This document shows, in pieces, positions 1 through 8,586 of a stretch of 64,000 bases of DNA. Position 1 is the first letter of the stretch, and the number at the start of each line of letters is the position of its first letter. Source of the DNA: Salinibacterium sp. SWN248 (lineage in GTDB: Bacteria; Actinomycetota; Actinomycetes; Actinomycetales; Microbacteriaceae). Under the pieces are notes generated by a model. That model was not told the DNA's origin. It saw only the letters and a list, made by a program, of their open reading frames with translations, and made no database searches. Location of the stretch: the NCBI RefSeq assembly GCF_015864575.1, contig NZ_JADYWW010000001.1:868001-932000 (forward strand), written 5' to 3'. A program made the translations under genes and the position numbers.

Positions 1-8
1 GGTGTGGT

Positions 9-24
9 GTCACACGTTTGTGAC
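9..24. repeat. short perfect inverted repeat
   Basis: GTCACA (9-14) pairs with TGTGAC (19-24) across a 4-base spacer. It lies about 40 bases beyond the stop of the leftward membrane-protein gene ending at 67, so it could be part of a terminator for that gene or for a gene off the left edge. There is no T-run in either direction. The half-sites face the wrong way for a CRP-type site (TCACA before TGTGA). Confidence 0.3.
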
Positions 25-66
25 GCACCCTTAAAACTACCGGAGTTCGCTGAGAAATGCCGCGTT

Positions 67-576
67 TTAGCGCCGGGAGGCTGCGCTGACAGCGATCAGC
101 CGAGCAAGCCAGGCTGCCGCCACGAGAACGACGAACGAAATGGCGAGTGCCTGAGGCATCTGCGAGTACTCCTGATAGAACCGCGGCAGGATGATGCCGT
201 TGGCAATCGGGAGGGCAAGCGCGAGATACGAGATGAGCGGCCGGTGTCGCACGATGAGCCAGCACAGCAGCGGAATCACGAGGGTCCACATCGACATGGG
301 GCCCGTGAGCATGAGCCAGATTTGGGTGACGGCGGGCAGGGCCACGATCATCCGTCGCCAGCCTTTGGCGGGCATGATCGAGTACCCGACGACCGTCGAT
401 GTGGTGCCGATGAGCAAAATGATGAGCGTGTAATTGTTGGCGCCCTGCAGATGCATTGCGCCCGCGATGATGAGCACTAACCCCGCGTAATAACGGTCAG
501 CGTAGTGACCCCACTTCAGCGGAAGGCGCCGGGTTGGTTCCCGGAACCGTCTCGGTGTCGGTGGCTTAGCGGCCAT
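67..576 (-). CDS. multi-pass membrane protein, function unknown
   Basis: A 169-residue protein that I do not recognise. A basic, proline-rich N-terminus (about residues 1-22) is followed by about six hydrophobic stretches, with short loops such as PAKGWRRM, so an integral membrane protein with cytoplasmic N-terminus is likely. The ATG at 576 overlaps the end of the upstream zinc-ribbon gene by 11 bases on the same strand, suggesting translational coupling and a shared membrane role. No catalytic motif is visible. Confidence 0.7.
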   Translation of the reverse strand: MAAKPPTPRRFREPTRRLPLKWGHYADRYYAGLVLIIAGAMHLQGANNYTLIILLIGTTSTVVGYSIMPAKGWRRMIVALPAVTQIWLMLTGPMSMWTLVIPLLCWLIVRHRPLISYLALALPIANGIILPRFYQEYSQMPQALAISFVVLVAAAWLARLIAVSAASRR

Positions 577-886
577 TGGTGAGCAGCGAGTACAACAGAA
601 TCGCCCACACGACTAGCCACACGTAGCCAAGAGCGGTGGCAATGATCGCCATGGCTTTGCCGCGTTCGCCCGTCTCTTTGATCTGGCGAAGGGCTAAGTG
701 GCCGAAGATCAGTGCGGGAGGCCCGCCAATCGCGGCCAAGATGAGCGCGAGAATCGCCAGAGGGCTTGTTCGTTTCGCCGCCAGAGGGGCCGGGCGCGCA
801 GCATCAGCGGACGTGGGTTCTCCGCAATAAATGCAGAACTTCCACTCCGGTTGCACTGTTGCAGCGCATGACGAACACTCGGGCAT
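566..886 (-). CDS. zinc-ribbon DUF4190-type membrane protein
   Basis: A 106-residue protein beginning with a zinc ribbon: Cys4, Cys7, Cys18 and Cys21 form a CxxC-x10-CxxC knuckle. A short linker rich in Ala/Pro/Lys follows, then two transmembrane helices separated by the conserved GHLALRQI-type loop typical of DUF4190 proteins. Such proteins are common in actinobacteria and have no firm function. It is first in a two-gene leftward unit and divergent from the phosphodiesterase gene; the intervening 45 bases must hold both promoters. Confidence 0.75.
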   Translation of the reverse strand: MPECSSCAATVQPEWKFCIYCGEPTSADAARPAPLAAKRTSPLAILALILAAIGGPPALIFGHLALRQIKETGERGKAMAIIATALGYVWLVVWAILLYSLLTNGR

Positions 887-918
887 ATCTAAATATTAGT
901 GGTTGGTCGCGAAACGCA

Positions 919-924
919 TATTCT
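919..924 (+). promoter_or_regulatory. probable -10 element for a leaderless phosphodiesterase mRNA
   Basis: TATTCT ends 7 bases before the ATG at 932, the spacing expected when transcription starts at or next to the start codon. No Shine-Dalgarno sequence precedes that ATG. The -35 is weak (TTAGTG near 896). This favours 932 over the in-frame GTG at 899. Confidence 0.4.
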
Positions 925-931
925 TGAGCCA

Positions 932-1933
932 ATGAGCACCACCATTCGCCCGCTTGTGATCGGGCACCGCGGGGCAAGCGGATACCGCCCAGAGCACACT
1001 CGAGCCGCCTACGAGCTCGCATTCACCCTCGGGGCGGATGCTGTCGAACCCGACATTGTGGCGACGAGGGATGGCGTGCTGGTGTTGCGCCACGAGAACG
1101 AGATTTCGGGCACAACGAACGTGGCGGAGCATCCGGAGTTCGCGGACCGCCGCACGTCTAAGACCATCGACGGCACAGCGATGACGGGCTGGTTTACTGA
1201 AGACTTCACGTGGGAGGAACTGAGCACGCTGCGGGCTCGCGAGCGGCTGCCCGAGGTGCGACAAGCGAGTACCGCCCACAACGATGCCTCGCCCATTCTG
1301 CGATTGGCTGACCTGCTCGAGATTGTGGATCAGCATCCGGAGGCTGAGCGTCGCCCGCTGAAGATCGTGGCCGAGATTAAGCACGCGAGTTACTTTGCGT
1401 CAATCGGGTTGCCGCTCGACGAACTCTTCGCTCGCGACGTGAGCGGGTGGGCGACAGCCGACAATCTGATCATTGAGTCTTTTGAGCAGAGTGTGCTGCA
1501 CAGCATCCGGGATCGTGGGGTTCCTGGCCAGCTCGTGTTCTTGCTCGAGTCGAGTGGCGCACCCTCTGATCTGATCGCCCGCTTCGGCTCGAAAGCGCGG
1601 AGTTATGCCGATCACCTCAGCGACGACGGGCTTGCACAGTTGGCCCGCGAAGTCGACGGAATCAGCGTCGATAAGAAGATGCTGATGGTGAAAGACCTCG
1701 CCGGTAATCTCACCGGCACCAACGATCTCGTCGAGCGCGCCCATGCGGCCGGACTTCTCGTCTTTTGTTGGACGCTGCGGGCCGAAAACCGTTTCTTGTC
1801 CAAGAATTTGCGCTCAAGTAAGCAGCCAGAACAACACGGTGACTGGCGAGCAGAGTTTCGGATGCTCCTTGATTCCGGTCTCGACGGCGTCTTCGCTGAT
1901 CAACCCGACCTCGCCGTCACCGCGCGCGGGTAG
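932..1933 (+). CDS. glycerophosphodiester phosphodiesterase family protein
   Basis: A 333-residue GDPD-family TIM-barrel enzyme, expected to hydrolyse glycerophosphodiesters to glycerol 3-phosphate and an alcohol. Visible motifs are GHRGASG with His12 and Arg13, VEPDI with the metal ligands Glu39 and Asp41, and RHEN with His54 as the second catalytic histidine. The C-terminal half keeps a GLLVFCWT strand and a DGVFADQP end typical of the family. No signal peptide is seen, so it is probably cytoplasmic. I chose ATG 932 over GTG 899 because the HRG motif normally sits about 10 residues from the start and a leaderless -10 fits 932. The pcrA start follows 12 bases after the stop, so cotranscription is likely. 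Confidence 0.88.
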   Translation: MSTTIRPLVIGHRGASGYRPEHTRAAYELAFTLGADAVEPDIVATRDGVLVLRHENEISGTTNVAEHPEFADRRTSKTIDGTAMTGWFTEDFTWEELSTLRARERLPEVRQASTAHNDASPILRLADLLEIVDQHPEAERRPLKIVAEIKHASYFASIGLPLDELFARDVSGWATADNLIIESFEQSVLHSIRDRGVPGQLVFLLESSGAPSDLIARFGSKARSYADHLSDDGLAQLAREVDGISVDKKMLMVKDLAGNLTGTNDLVERAHAAGLLVFCWTLRAENRFLSKNLRSSKQPEQHGDWRAEFRMLLDSGLDGVFADQPDLAVTARG

Positions 1934-1945
1934 AGTCGAGGGGCC

Positions 1946-4351
1946 ATGACGACTGCTCTTGACCCTCACGACCCTGGCCGTTCTGACGACGGGGATTCCA
2001 TTAGCGACCCTCTGCTCGACGGACTCAATCCGCGTCAACGGGAGGCTGTTGAATACCGCGGGCCTTCGCTGCTGATCGTGGCGGGTGCTGGCTCGGGCAA
2101 GACGAGCGTTCTGACGCGGCGCATTGCCGGGCTGTTGCGTTCGGGAGAAGCCTGGCCGAGCCAGATTCTCGCCATCACCTTCACCAACAAGGCGGCCGCC
2201 GAAATGCGGGAGCGCGTAGGTGCCATCGTCGGCAACACCGCTGAGGGAATGTGGATCTCCACGTTCCACTCCGCCTGCGTGCGCATTCTGCGGCGCGAAG
2301 CTGAAGCCTTCGGATTCTCCAAGAACTTCACGATCTACGACTCGGCCGACAGCAAAGCCCTGCTCAAGCGGATTCTCAAAGAACTCGATGCCGATATGTT
2401 CGGCCTCACGGTCAGCAAAGCTGCGAACCGCATTTCGCAGCTCAAGAATGAGCTAACCGACGTCGACGGTTTCGCGCGGGATGCCAACCTGAGCGACCCG
2501 ACAGAGAAGAAATTCCTTGAGGTCTTCCGTCGCTACACTCGCGGCCTCAGCGACGCCAACGCCTTCGACTTTGATGACCTCATCGGGCAGACCGTGTACC
2601 TGTTTCGGGCCTTCCCGCAGATCGCGGCTACCTACCAACGCCGCTTCAAGCACATCCTTGTCGATGAATACCAGGACACCAACCACGCGCAGTATTCGCT
2701 CATCCGCGAGCTGACGCGGCCTCCGGCTCCCGAGCAATTTGAGACCTCGCCTGGCGTGCTCATTGCCGGTTCCAGCAGCGAGGCGGATGCCGCGTCGCTG
2801 ACGGTGGTCGGCGACAGCGACCAGTCGATTTATGCGTTCCGCGGGGCCGACATCCGCAACATTGTGGAATTCGAGCGCGACTTTCCGAACTCGACCGTGA
2901 TCTTGCTTGAGCAGAACTACCGCTCGACTCAGACGATTTTGGATGCCGCCAATGCGGTCATCTCCCACAACTTCGATCGCAAAGACAAGAAGCTCTTCAC
3001 GACCGTGGGCGCTGGCGACAAGATCGTGGGCTTCACCGGTTACTCGGGTCATGACGAAGCCCAGTTTGTGGCTGACGAGATTCAGAAGCTGCACGATCAG
3101 GGCGTCGCGTATAAAGACGTCGCCGTCTTCTATCGAACCAACTCGCAGACGCGTGCGCTGGAAGAGATCTTCATTCGCGCAGCGTTGCCGTACCGAGTGC
3201 TCGGCGGCACCAAATTCTATGAGCGCGCGGAAATCAAGGATTCCTTCGGCTATCTGATTGCGGTCGCCAACCCGGCCGATCCGCTGGCTCTGCGTCGCAT
3301 CATGAATACCCCGAAGCGAGGCATCGGCCCGGCGACCGAAGCGGCGCTTCAGGCGTGGGCGGATGACCGGGGAATGACCTTGCGCGATGCGATGCGCAAT
3401 GCCTCCGAGCTCGGCCTTGGCCCTAAGGTCACGAAAGCGATCGTCGGTCTGGCTGCGGTGCTCGACGAAGTGATGGCGAAGGTGGAGACATCCAAGCCCG
3501 CCGACATTTTGACCGAGTTGCTTGAGCGCTCGGGTTACCTGACGGCACTGCGTGCCTCGCAAGACCCCCAAGACGAAGCTCGCGCCGAGAACGTTGACGA
3601 GCTCGTGGCGGTGACGAAGGAGTTTGGCAAGAACAACCCCGACGGCACCCTGCTCGACTTCCTCACCGAGGTTTCTCTCGTGGCGGCGGCCGATGATCTG
3701 GATGACTCCAGCGGAACCGTGTCGCTCATGACGCTGCACACCGCGAAGGGCCTCGAGTACGACTCGGTGTTCCTCACCGGCGTCGAAGAAGACCTGCTGC
3801 CGCACCGCATGTCGGCGAACGAACCTGGCGGGCCAGCCGAAGAGCGTCGACTGTTCTATGTCGGCATCACGCGTGCCCGCAAGCGACTCTTTCTCTCGCT
3901 CGCCATGACTCGCGCCCAGTTCGGCGAGGTCAACGTGGCGATGCCGAGCCGCTACCTGCAAGAGATTCCCGCCGACCTCATCGAGTGGAAGCAATCACCC
4001 GGAATGGCGAACTCGCGCGGTGGAACCCAGTCCCGTGCGCTCAACGCTCGCCGCGACGGCAGCGGTGGCGGAGGCTCGTGGGCCGGCTCGCTGCGGCAGG
4101 CGGCATCCGGTGGACTCCCTCCGGCACCGCCGCGCGCCAAGACCGAGTGGGCCAGCCCCATCACGGCAACCGTGCGCGACAACGGTGACCTCACACTGGC
4201 GGCGGGCGACCGCATCCGCCACACTGATTTTGGTGACGGAACCGTGAATCAAGTCACGGGCGCTGGCCCTAAGAGCATCGCTGACGTTCAGTTCGACACC
4301 GCAGGTCGAAAGCGCCTGCTGATCAAGATTGCTCCCATTGAGAAACTTTGA
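1946..4351 (+). CDS. pcrA: ATP-dependent DNA helicase PcrA/UvrD
   Basis: An 801-residue superfamily 1A 3'-5' helicase, acting in nucleotide excision and mismatch-type repair and in clearing replication and transcription conflicts. The Q motif (LNPRQREAV, about 27-35) is followed by Walker A GAGSGKT (47-53), Walker B with VDEYQDTN (about 237-244), GDSDQSIYAFRG (motif III region), QNYRST (motif IV), TLHTAKGLEYD (motif V) and YVGITRAR (motif VI). The C-terminal 110 residues hold a Gly/Ala/Pro-rich linker and then a Tudor-like tail, the part that contacts RNA polymerase in known PcrA proteins. Length is normal for actinobacteria. Its 3' end may overlap the next gene. Confidence 0.95.
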   Translation: MTTALDPHDPGRSDDGDSISDPLLDGLNPRQREAVEYRGPSLLIVAGAGSGKTSVLTRRIAGLLRSGEAWPSQILAITFTNKAAAEMRERVGAIVGNTAEGMWISTFHSACVRILRREAEAFGFSKNFTIYDSADSKALLKRILKELDADMFGLTVSKAANRISQLKNELTDVDGFARDANLSDPTEKKFLEVFRRYTRGLSDANAFDFDDLIGQTVYLFRAFPQIAATYQRRFKHILVDEYQDTNHAQYSLIRELTRPPAPEQFETSPGVLIAGSSSEADAASLTVVGDSDQSIYAFRGADIRNIVEFERDFPNSTVILLEQNYRSTQTILDAANAVISHNFDRKDKKLFTTVGAGDKIVGFTGYSGHDEAQFVADEIQKLHDQGVAYKDVAVFYRTNSQTRALEEIFIRAALPYRVLGGTKFYERAEIKDSFGYLIAVANPADPLALRRIMNTPKRGIGPATEAALQAWADDRGMTLRDAMRNASELGLGPKVTKAIVGLAAVLDEVMAKVETSKPADILTELLERSGYLTALRASQDPQDEARAENVDELVAVTKEFGKNNPDGTLLDFLTEVSLVAAADDLDDSSGTVSLMTLHTAKGLEYDSVFLTGVEEDLLPHRMSANEPGGPAEERRLFYVGITRARKRLFLSLAMTRAQFGEVNVAMPSRYLQEIPADLIEWKQSPGMANSRGGTQSRALNARRDGSGGGGSWAGSLRQAASGGLPPAPPRAKTEWASPITATVRDNGDLTLAAGDRIRHTDFGDGTVNQVTGAGPKSIADVQFDTAGRKRLLIKIAPIEKL

Positions 4352-4403
4352 TTCTGAAGTAACGGCGAACTCTGGCAGCCCACGGCACGGGGAGCCACGG
4401 CTC

Positions 4404-5816
4404 GTGGTGCCGCGACTGCGACCCCTCGACACGGGCGATGAGCTAGCGAAGGCGCTCGCGGCGGTGCGCGTGGATCTCGAATTGCCCACCGAGTTCAGCG
4501 CCGAGGTTGAAGAGGCCGCCGACGCTGCCGTCGCGGCATTTGAGCCGCCCGAGCTAGACCTCACCGGCATCCCGTTCGTGACGATTGACCCCGAGGGCGC
4601 GACCGATCTCGATCAGGCGCTCTACCTCGAACGCACCGGCGAGACGCTGCGCGTGATGTACGCCATCGCTGAAGTGCCCGCCTTTGTGCTGCCCGGTTCC
4701 GTCGTTGATGCCGAAGCTCGCAAGCGCGGCCAAACTCTCTACGGCCCCGACGACCGGGTGCCGTTGCATCCGACGATCATCAGCGAAGATGCCGCGTCAC
4801 TGCTGGCTGGTGCGACGCGACCCGCTTTCGTGTGGACCTTCGACTTGGATGCCGCGGGCGAGGTCATCGCGACAACTCTCGTGCGTGCGCAAGTGCGCAA
4901 CCGTCGCCAGTTCAACTATGTCGAAGTGCAAGAGTTGCTCGACAACGACCGCGCGGACGAATCACTCTCGCTGCTGCCCGAGTTTGGGCGCCTGCGCACC
5001 GAGCTGGAACGTCAGCGCGGGGGAGCAAGCCTCAACCGTCCCGACGAAGAAGTGGCTGTCGTTGATGGCCAGTATGTGATCGAGCGTCAAGCATCGCTGC
5101 CGATCGAGGACTACAACGCTCACGTCTCGCTCATGACCGGCATGGAAGCCGCTCGCATCATGCTCGAGGGCAAAGTCGGCATTCTGCGCACGATGCCCGC
5201 GCCCGATGACGAGACGCTCGAGCAGTTCCGCCGTCAAGTGGCGAGTCTCGGATGCCCGTGGCCCGAGAACCAGAACTATGGCGAGTACCTGCGCACTCTC
5301 GACCACTCCGACCCTCGCGCCCTCGCGGCAACCCACGCCGCCACCTCGCTGTTCCGTGGAGCGGGCTACACGCCCTTCGACGGCGAACTGCCCGAAGACA
5401 CCATCCAGGCCGCTGTAGCGGCGCCCTACGCCCACGCGACAGCACCGCTGCGTCGACTCGTCGACCGCTTCGTGCTCGTGGCCTGTGAAGCGATCGTTGC
5501 TGGCCGAGATGTTCCGAAGTGGGTTCGCGAAGCGCTTCCACAACTGCCCAAAATCATGGGCCGCACGAGTCAGCTCGCGTCGCAGTTTGAGCGCGCTTCG
5601 GTCGACGTGATCGAAGCGGCGCTGTTGCGGCCGCGAGTGGGAGACGAGTTCGAGGCCACGGTGGTCTCTGAGCGCGGCGACGGTGGTGTCATCCAGATCG
5701 CAGAGCCCGTGATCACGGCCCGCATCTCCGGCGCGGTTTCTGCCGGAGACACGGTGCGCGTTCGACTCGTTTCTGCCGAGATTGCGACGGGAACGATCGA
5801 GTTCGAACTCTTTTAG
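4404..5816 (+). CDS. RNB-domain ribonuclease (RNase II/R-like)
   Basis: A 470-residue exoribonuclease of the RNB family, expected to degrade RNA 3'-5'. The catalytic aspartate cluster is visible as DPEGATDLDQA, followed by the family patterns GPDDRVPLHP, DYNAHVSLMTGMEAA and YAHATAPLRRLVDR. The last 60 residues look like an S1/OB fold. There are no N-terminal cold-shock domains, so it is shorter than RNase R. I chose GTG 4404 because GGGGAG stands 9 bases upstream; TTG 4329, overlapping pcrA by 23 bases, would give 495 residues. It probably forms one transcript with the phosphodiesterase and pcrA. Confidence 0.85.
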   Translation: MVPRLRPLDTGDELAKALAAVRVDLELPTEFSAEVEEAADAAVAAFEPPELDLTGIPFVTIDPEGATDLDQALYLERTGETLRVMYAIAEVPAFVLPGSVVDAEARKRGQTLYGPDDRVPLHPTIISEDAASLLAGATRPAFVWTFDLDAAGEVIATTLVRAQVRNRRQFNYVEVQELLDNDRADESLSLLPEFGRLRTELERQRGGASLNRPDEEVAVVDGQYVIERQASLPIEDYNAHVSLMTGMEAARIMLEGKVGILRTMPAPDDETLEQFRRQVASLGCPWPENQNYGEYLRTLDHSDPRALAATHAATSLFRGAGYTPFDGELPEDTIQAAVAAPYAHATAPLRRLVDRFVLVACEAIVAGRDVPKWVREALPQLPKIMGRTSQLASQFERASVDVIEAALLRPRVGDEFEATVVSERGDGGVIQIAEPVITARISGAVSAGDTVRVRLVSAEIATGTIEFELF

Positions 5817-5855
5817 AGCGTTTCCGCTGAGGCGGATGCGGCAGCGGCAGCCCCG

Positions 5856-6620
5856 TTAGAATTTGCCGGAGTTCACCCAAGTGCTCGGGTCGGTGATTTC
5901 CTCGGAGACTACCCAGTGCTCGACGATGAGGCCGTTCTCGACGCGGTAGAGGTCGATCAGGGCTTGCGCGATTCCGTCTTTATGGGCCGCCGCGAGAACG
6001 GCAACGAAGTTTCCCGACCCGATGAGATTGTGAATCTGCTGGTAACGCACTGCGTGTGCATCGGCAAACGCAAAGTAAGCGTCGCGGCCGTCGGCGATGA
6101 GTGAGTCGTGCTGGGCGAGATCGGGGTGCACAAATGAAGCGGCGAGGGTACCGTCGCCCTCGACCAAAACCTTCGTCACGTATTCGAAGACGAGCCGTTT
6201 GTTGACCTCGGTTTTGTCGAGATCGGTTACTTCGGTTGGGCCATCAAACGGCGTGCGGCCGCTCACGCTCGTGGGCTCGACTTCGGCGATCATGTCCCAG
6301 TGCTCGATTAGCTTGGCATCGTCGTCGGTGTCGAAAATGTCGGCGGTCACATAGGTGAATTCGCCGTTGTTGAGCTTCTGGCGGGCCTGGATGAAAACGA
6401 AGTGCCCATCTTCGAAGCCGCGAACGATCTCGATGTCGCGGATGGGGTTGCGGGTCGTGAAGTCTTCGAAGAATTCGATGAAGCCTTCGCGACCGTCGCG
6501 CACGGGCGTGGAGTGCTGCGTATAGCGCTGGCCCGCGTAGCTGTTGATCGCGGTGACGAAATTGCCGTCGCGGATACCTTCAAGATAGAGGCCCGTGACG
6601 TTGTCGAGTCGTTGTCCCAT
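5856..6620 (-). CDS. tandem NTF2-like (SnoaL-type) domain protein
   Basis: A 254-residue protein made of two NTF2-like folds, about 1-115 and 130-250. Each has the pattern of an N-terminal helix, a YIQH/LAQH-like strand, and a final strand ending in EHWD or EHWV. This matches the predicted SnoaL-like family (COG4922-type), whose members are called polyketide cyclase-like but mostly lack tested activity. The start at 6620 has TAGGAG 7 bases upstream. It is last in a leftward run after an AraC regulator (93-base gap), which could control it. Substrate unknown. Confidence 0.75.
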   Translation of the reverse strand: MGQRLDNVTGLYLEGIRDGNFVTAINSYAGQRYTQHSTPVRDGREGFIEFFEDFTTRNPIRDIEIVRGFEDGHFVFIQARQKLNNGEFTYVTADIFDTDDDAKLIEHWDMIAEVEPTSVSGRTPFDGPTEVTDLDKTEVNKRLVFEYVTKVLVEGDGTLAASFVHPDLAQHDSLIADGRDAYFAFADAHAVRYQQIHNLIGSGNFVAVLAAAHKDGIAQALIDLYRVENGLIVEHWVVSEEITDPSTWVNSGKF

Positions 6621-6712
6621 GGAATGCTCCTAGCGGCGAGGTGAGGGGGCGCGATTGCGCATTTCAAGCCTCCCGCGCAGCGAGACGCGAGCACAGGTGC
6701 GACCGCGACTGC

Positions 6713-7576
6713 TTATGGTGCAAAGTGGACAAGGCTGCGCCGAAACTCTGCGGGCGAGGTGCCGATCACGCGCTCGAAGAACTTCGTGAAGTTGGTGGGT
6801 TCGCTGAAGCCGAGCGCCGTCGAGATGGAGGCCACGGTGCCGTCGGTGTGCGCCAACAGTCGTTTCGCCTCGAGCATGAGCCGCTCATCCAGCAGCGCTT
6901 TGGCCGTGAGGCCCGTGACCGTTTGGCAGGCGCGGCTGACGGTGCGTTCGGAATAGCCGAGGCCGGTGACGTAGTCGCGAACGTTGCGGCTGCGGGTGAG
7001 ATCGCGTTCGAGGGCGGCACGAAAGGCGAGGTAGGCGTGGGGGAGAGCGCCACGGCCGGGTTCGCTGCTCGCGCGCTGATAGAGAGCGACGAGTGCAGAG
7101 AACAGTGCGGTGAGCAGGGCGACGGAGTGCTCGTTGGCCGTGAATCGCTGCTGTTCTCGCTCGATTGCGGCGACAAGATCGAGCGCGGTGGTGAGCGAGT
7201 TCTCGCCGAGGTCGGCGTGAGCGGGATCGCCGGGGAGCCACGCCGCGGCTCTCGTGGCGGTGGGTGATGCCACGACCACGCTGGCGCTGAGATCGTTCTC
7301 AACGTGCCACTGCTGCACCTGGCCGGCGCGCACGAACAGCACGCGTCCGGGATGCAGGGCGACCGTCTGAAAGTCGACGGTGTGGGAACCGCTGCCGCTG
7401 CGGATAACGATCATGAGTTCGAAGGAAGGCCGCTGCGCGCGTTCGAAATACGCTGGCCCCATGCGTTCCACGAGCGCCGCGTAGTCGAGCACCTCGATGG
7501 GCAGAGCGTGACCGTGCTCGCTCGCGAAGTCGACCGGCAGTACGGTCTCGTCGCGCTCGTCGTCAATAGTGGCCAC
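6713..7576 (-). CDS. AraC-family transcriptional regulator
   Basis: A 287-residue regulator with an N-terminal cupin-like sensor domain (about 1-150, containing a HPGRVLFVRAGQVQQWH-type turn) and a C-terminal AraC double helix-turn-helix (about 185-285). The GLGYSERTVSRACQ recognition helix and the SALGFSEPTNFTKFFER signature are clear. The start is uncertain. GTG 7576 gives a normal family length and avoids running into the neighbouring DUF2236 gene, whereas the frame stays open to 7789. It lies between the DUF2236 and NTF2-like genes on the same strand and probably controls one of them. The ligand is not evident. Confidence 0.87.
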   Translation of the reverse strand: MATIDDERDETVLPVDFASEHGHALPIEVLDYAALVERMGPAYFERAQRPSFELMIVIRSGSGSHTVDFQTVALHPGRVLFVRAGQVQQWHVENDLSASVVVASPTATRAAAWLPGDPAHADLGENSLTTALDLVAAIEREQQRFTANEHSVALLTALFSALVALYQRASSEPGRGALPHAYLAFRAALERDLTRSRNVRDYVTGLGYSERTVSRACQTVTGLTAKALLDERLMLEAKRLLAHTDGTVASISTALGFSEPTNFTKFFERVIGTSPAEFRRSLVHFAP

Positions 7577-7626
7577 ACGCTGATGGTAGCGGGCAGGAGT
7601 CGCGGGTGATCGTGCCGCGGCGCCGG

Positions 7627-8406
7627 TCAGCGGCCGCCGCCGCTCGCCAGCGATCGCCGGAACGACGCCAGATACCGCCGCTGCGCTGCGAAGCGCACCC
7701 AGCGGGGAAGGTGTGGGTACATCGCCCGCGTGACCCGCATGATCCGGTTGAAGCGTCTCGGGTGATGGGGGAGCGCATACGCCTCGCACAGCTCAGCGCT
7801 CAGGAGCCCCGCGGTCAGTACTCGCACGAGCGGCATTGAGGCGCGTAACCACCAGGGTCCGCCGGTCGGATGCAGCAGCTGCTGGGCAACTCGTTGGCTC
7901 GCGTCCGTGACGCGCAACGAGGCCACGCTCTCGTTCCAGTACGCGGCGAAGGCCGCGCGGTCGGCAGGCCACAGCGCGCGGGGAACGCCCAGCGCGGTCG
8001 CGATCACGGCGTAGTCGGCGAGCAGGGTTTCGGCATCCACGTCGCGCAGCCGCCCGAACACGAGCTCACGCACGCGCATCGCGGTGTCGTACAGGGTGGC
8101 GGCAACCCACAACTGCAGCTGCGGATCGCGGGCGTCGTAGCTGTCGGCTCGCACCGGTCGGTGAGCCGCGCCCACCCGCCGTGCAACCTCGGCAGCCTCG
8201 GCTGGGGTTCCATAAACGGTGACGTAGAGATACGTGAGGGTGCCGTTGAGGCGATCCAAGGGGCTCCGCGCAAAGTCGCTGTGCTCGGCGACTGCCTGGC
8301 CCACAGCGGGGTGCGCGATTTGCAACAGGATGGCCGCCCCGCCGCCAGCCAGCAGAGCGACGTCGGCAGAGACATCCGCAATTCTGAGAGGGGCGGATGC
8401 AGGCAT
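7627..8406 (-). CDS. MpaB-like oxygenase family protein (DUF2236)
   Basis: A 259-residue protein of the family that includes latex-clearing rubber oxygenase and mycophenolic acid MpaB. Visible family features are a LLAGGGAAILLQIAHPAVG start, a RLNGTLTYLY segment, the RPVRADSYDARDPQLQLWVAATLYDT region around the putative haem site and a central ALGVPRALWPADRAAF stretch. Members are predicted haem proteins, but the substrate here is unknown. It starts 180 bases from the divergent sucC and is followed after 50 bases by the AraC gene. Confidence 0.78.
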   Translation of the reverse strand: MPASAPLRIADVSADVALLAGGGAAILLQIAHPAVGQAVAEHSDFARSPLDRLNGTLTYLYVTVYGTPAEAAEVARRVGAAHRPVRADSYDARDPQLQLWVAATLYDTAMRVRELVFGRLRDVDAETLLADYAVIATALGVPRALWPADRAAFAAYWNESVASLRVTDASQRVAQQLLHPTGGPWWLRASMPLVRVLTAGLLSAELCEAYALPHHPRRFNRIMRVTRAMYPHLPRWVRFAAQRRYLASFRRSLASGGGR

Positions 8407-8586
8407 GAAGCCAGTTTAGGAGTGTGCAAACACAAGATTTGCTGATCTTTCGCCCTGTACAGCCCGCTATCGGAAAACCCACAACGTTAGGCACGGTAAG
8501 GTTTTCTATTGGCGCGCGACTCATGGAGCCGACCAATTTGGCACCGATTCGCCGCCTTCCCCACTCACCATTACGCGCGGATTGGA

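Noticed and set aside
9-24. GTCACA/TGTGAC repeat as a CRP/GlxR site
   Set aside because: Half-sites are in the reverse order and spacing differs from TGTGA-N6-TCACA.
2453-3994. 513-codon open frame antisense to pcrA
   Set aside because: It mirrors the helicase codon pattern and shows no recognisable protein features.
4329-4403. N-terminal extension of the RNB nuclease from TTG 4329
   Set aside because: It overlaps pcrA and has no ribosome site, whereas GTG 4404 follows GGGGAG; kept as an alternative start only.
8407-8586. Small gene upstream of sucC
   Set aside because: Only a possible -10 (TAAGGT near 8497) is seen; the in-frame extension of sucC has no match to the family N-terminus.
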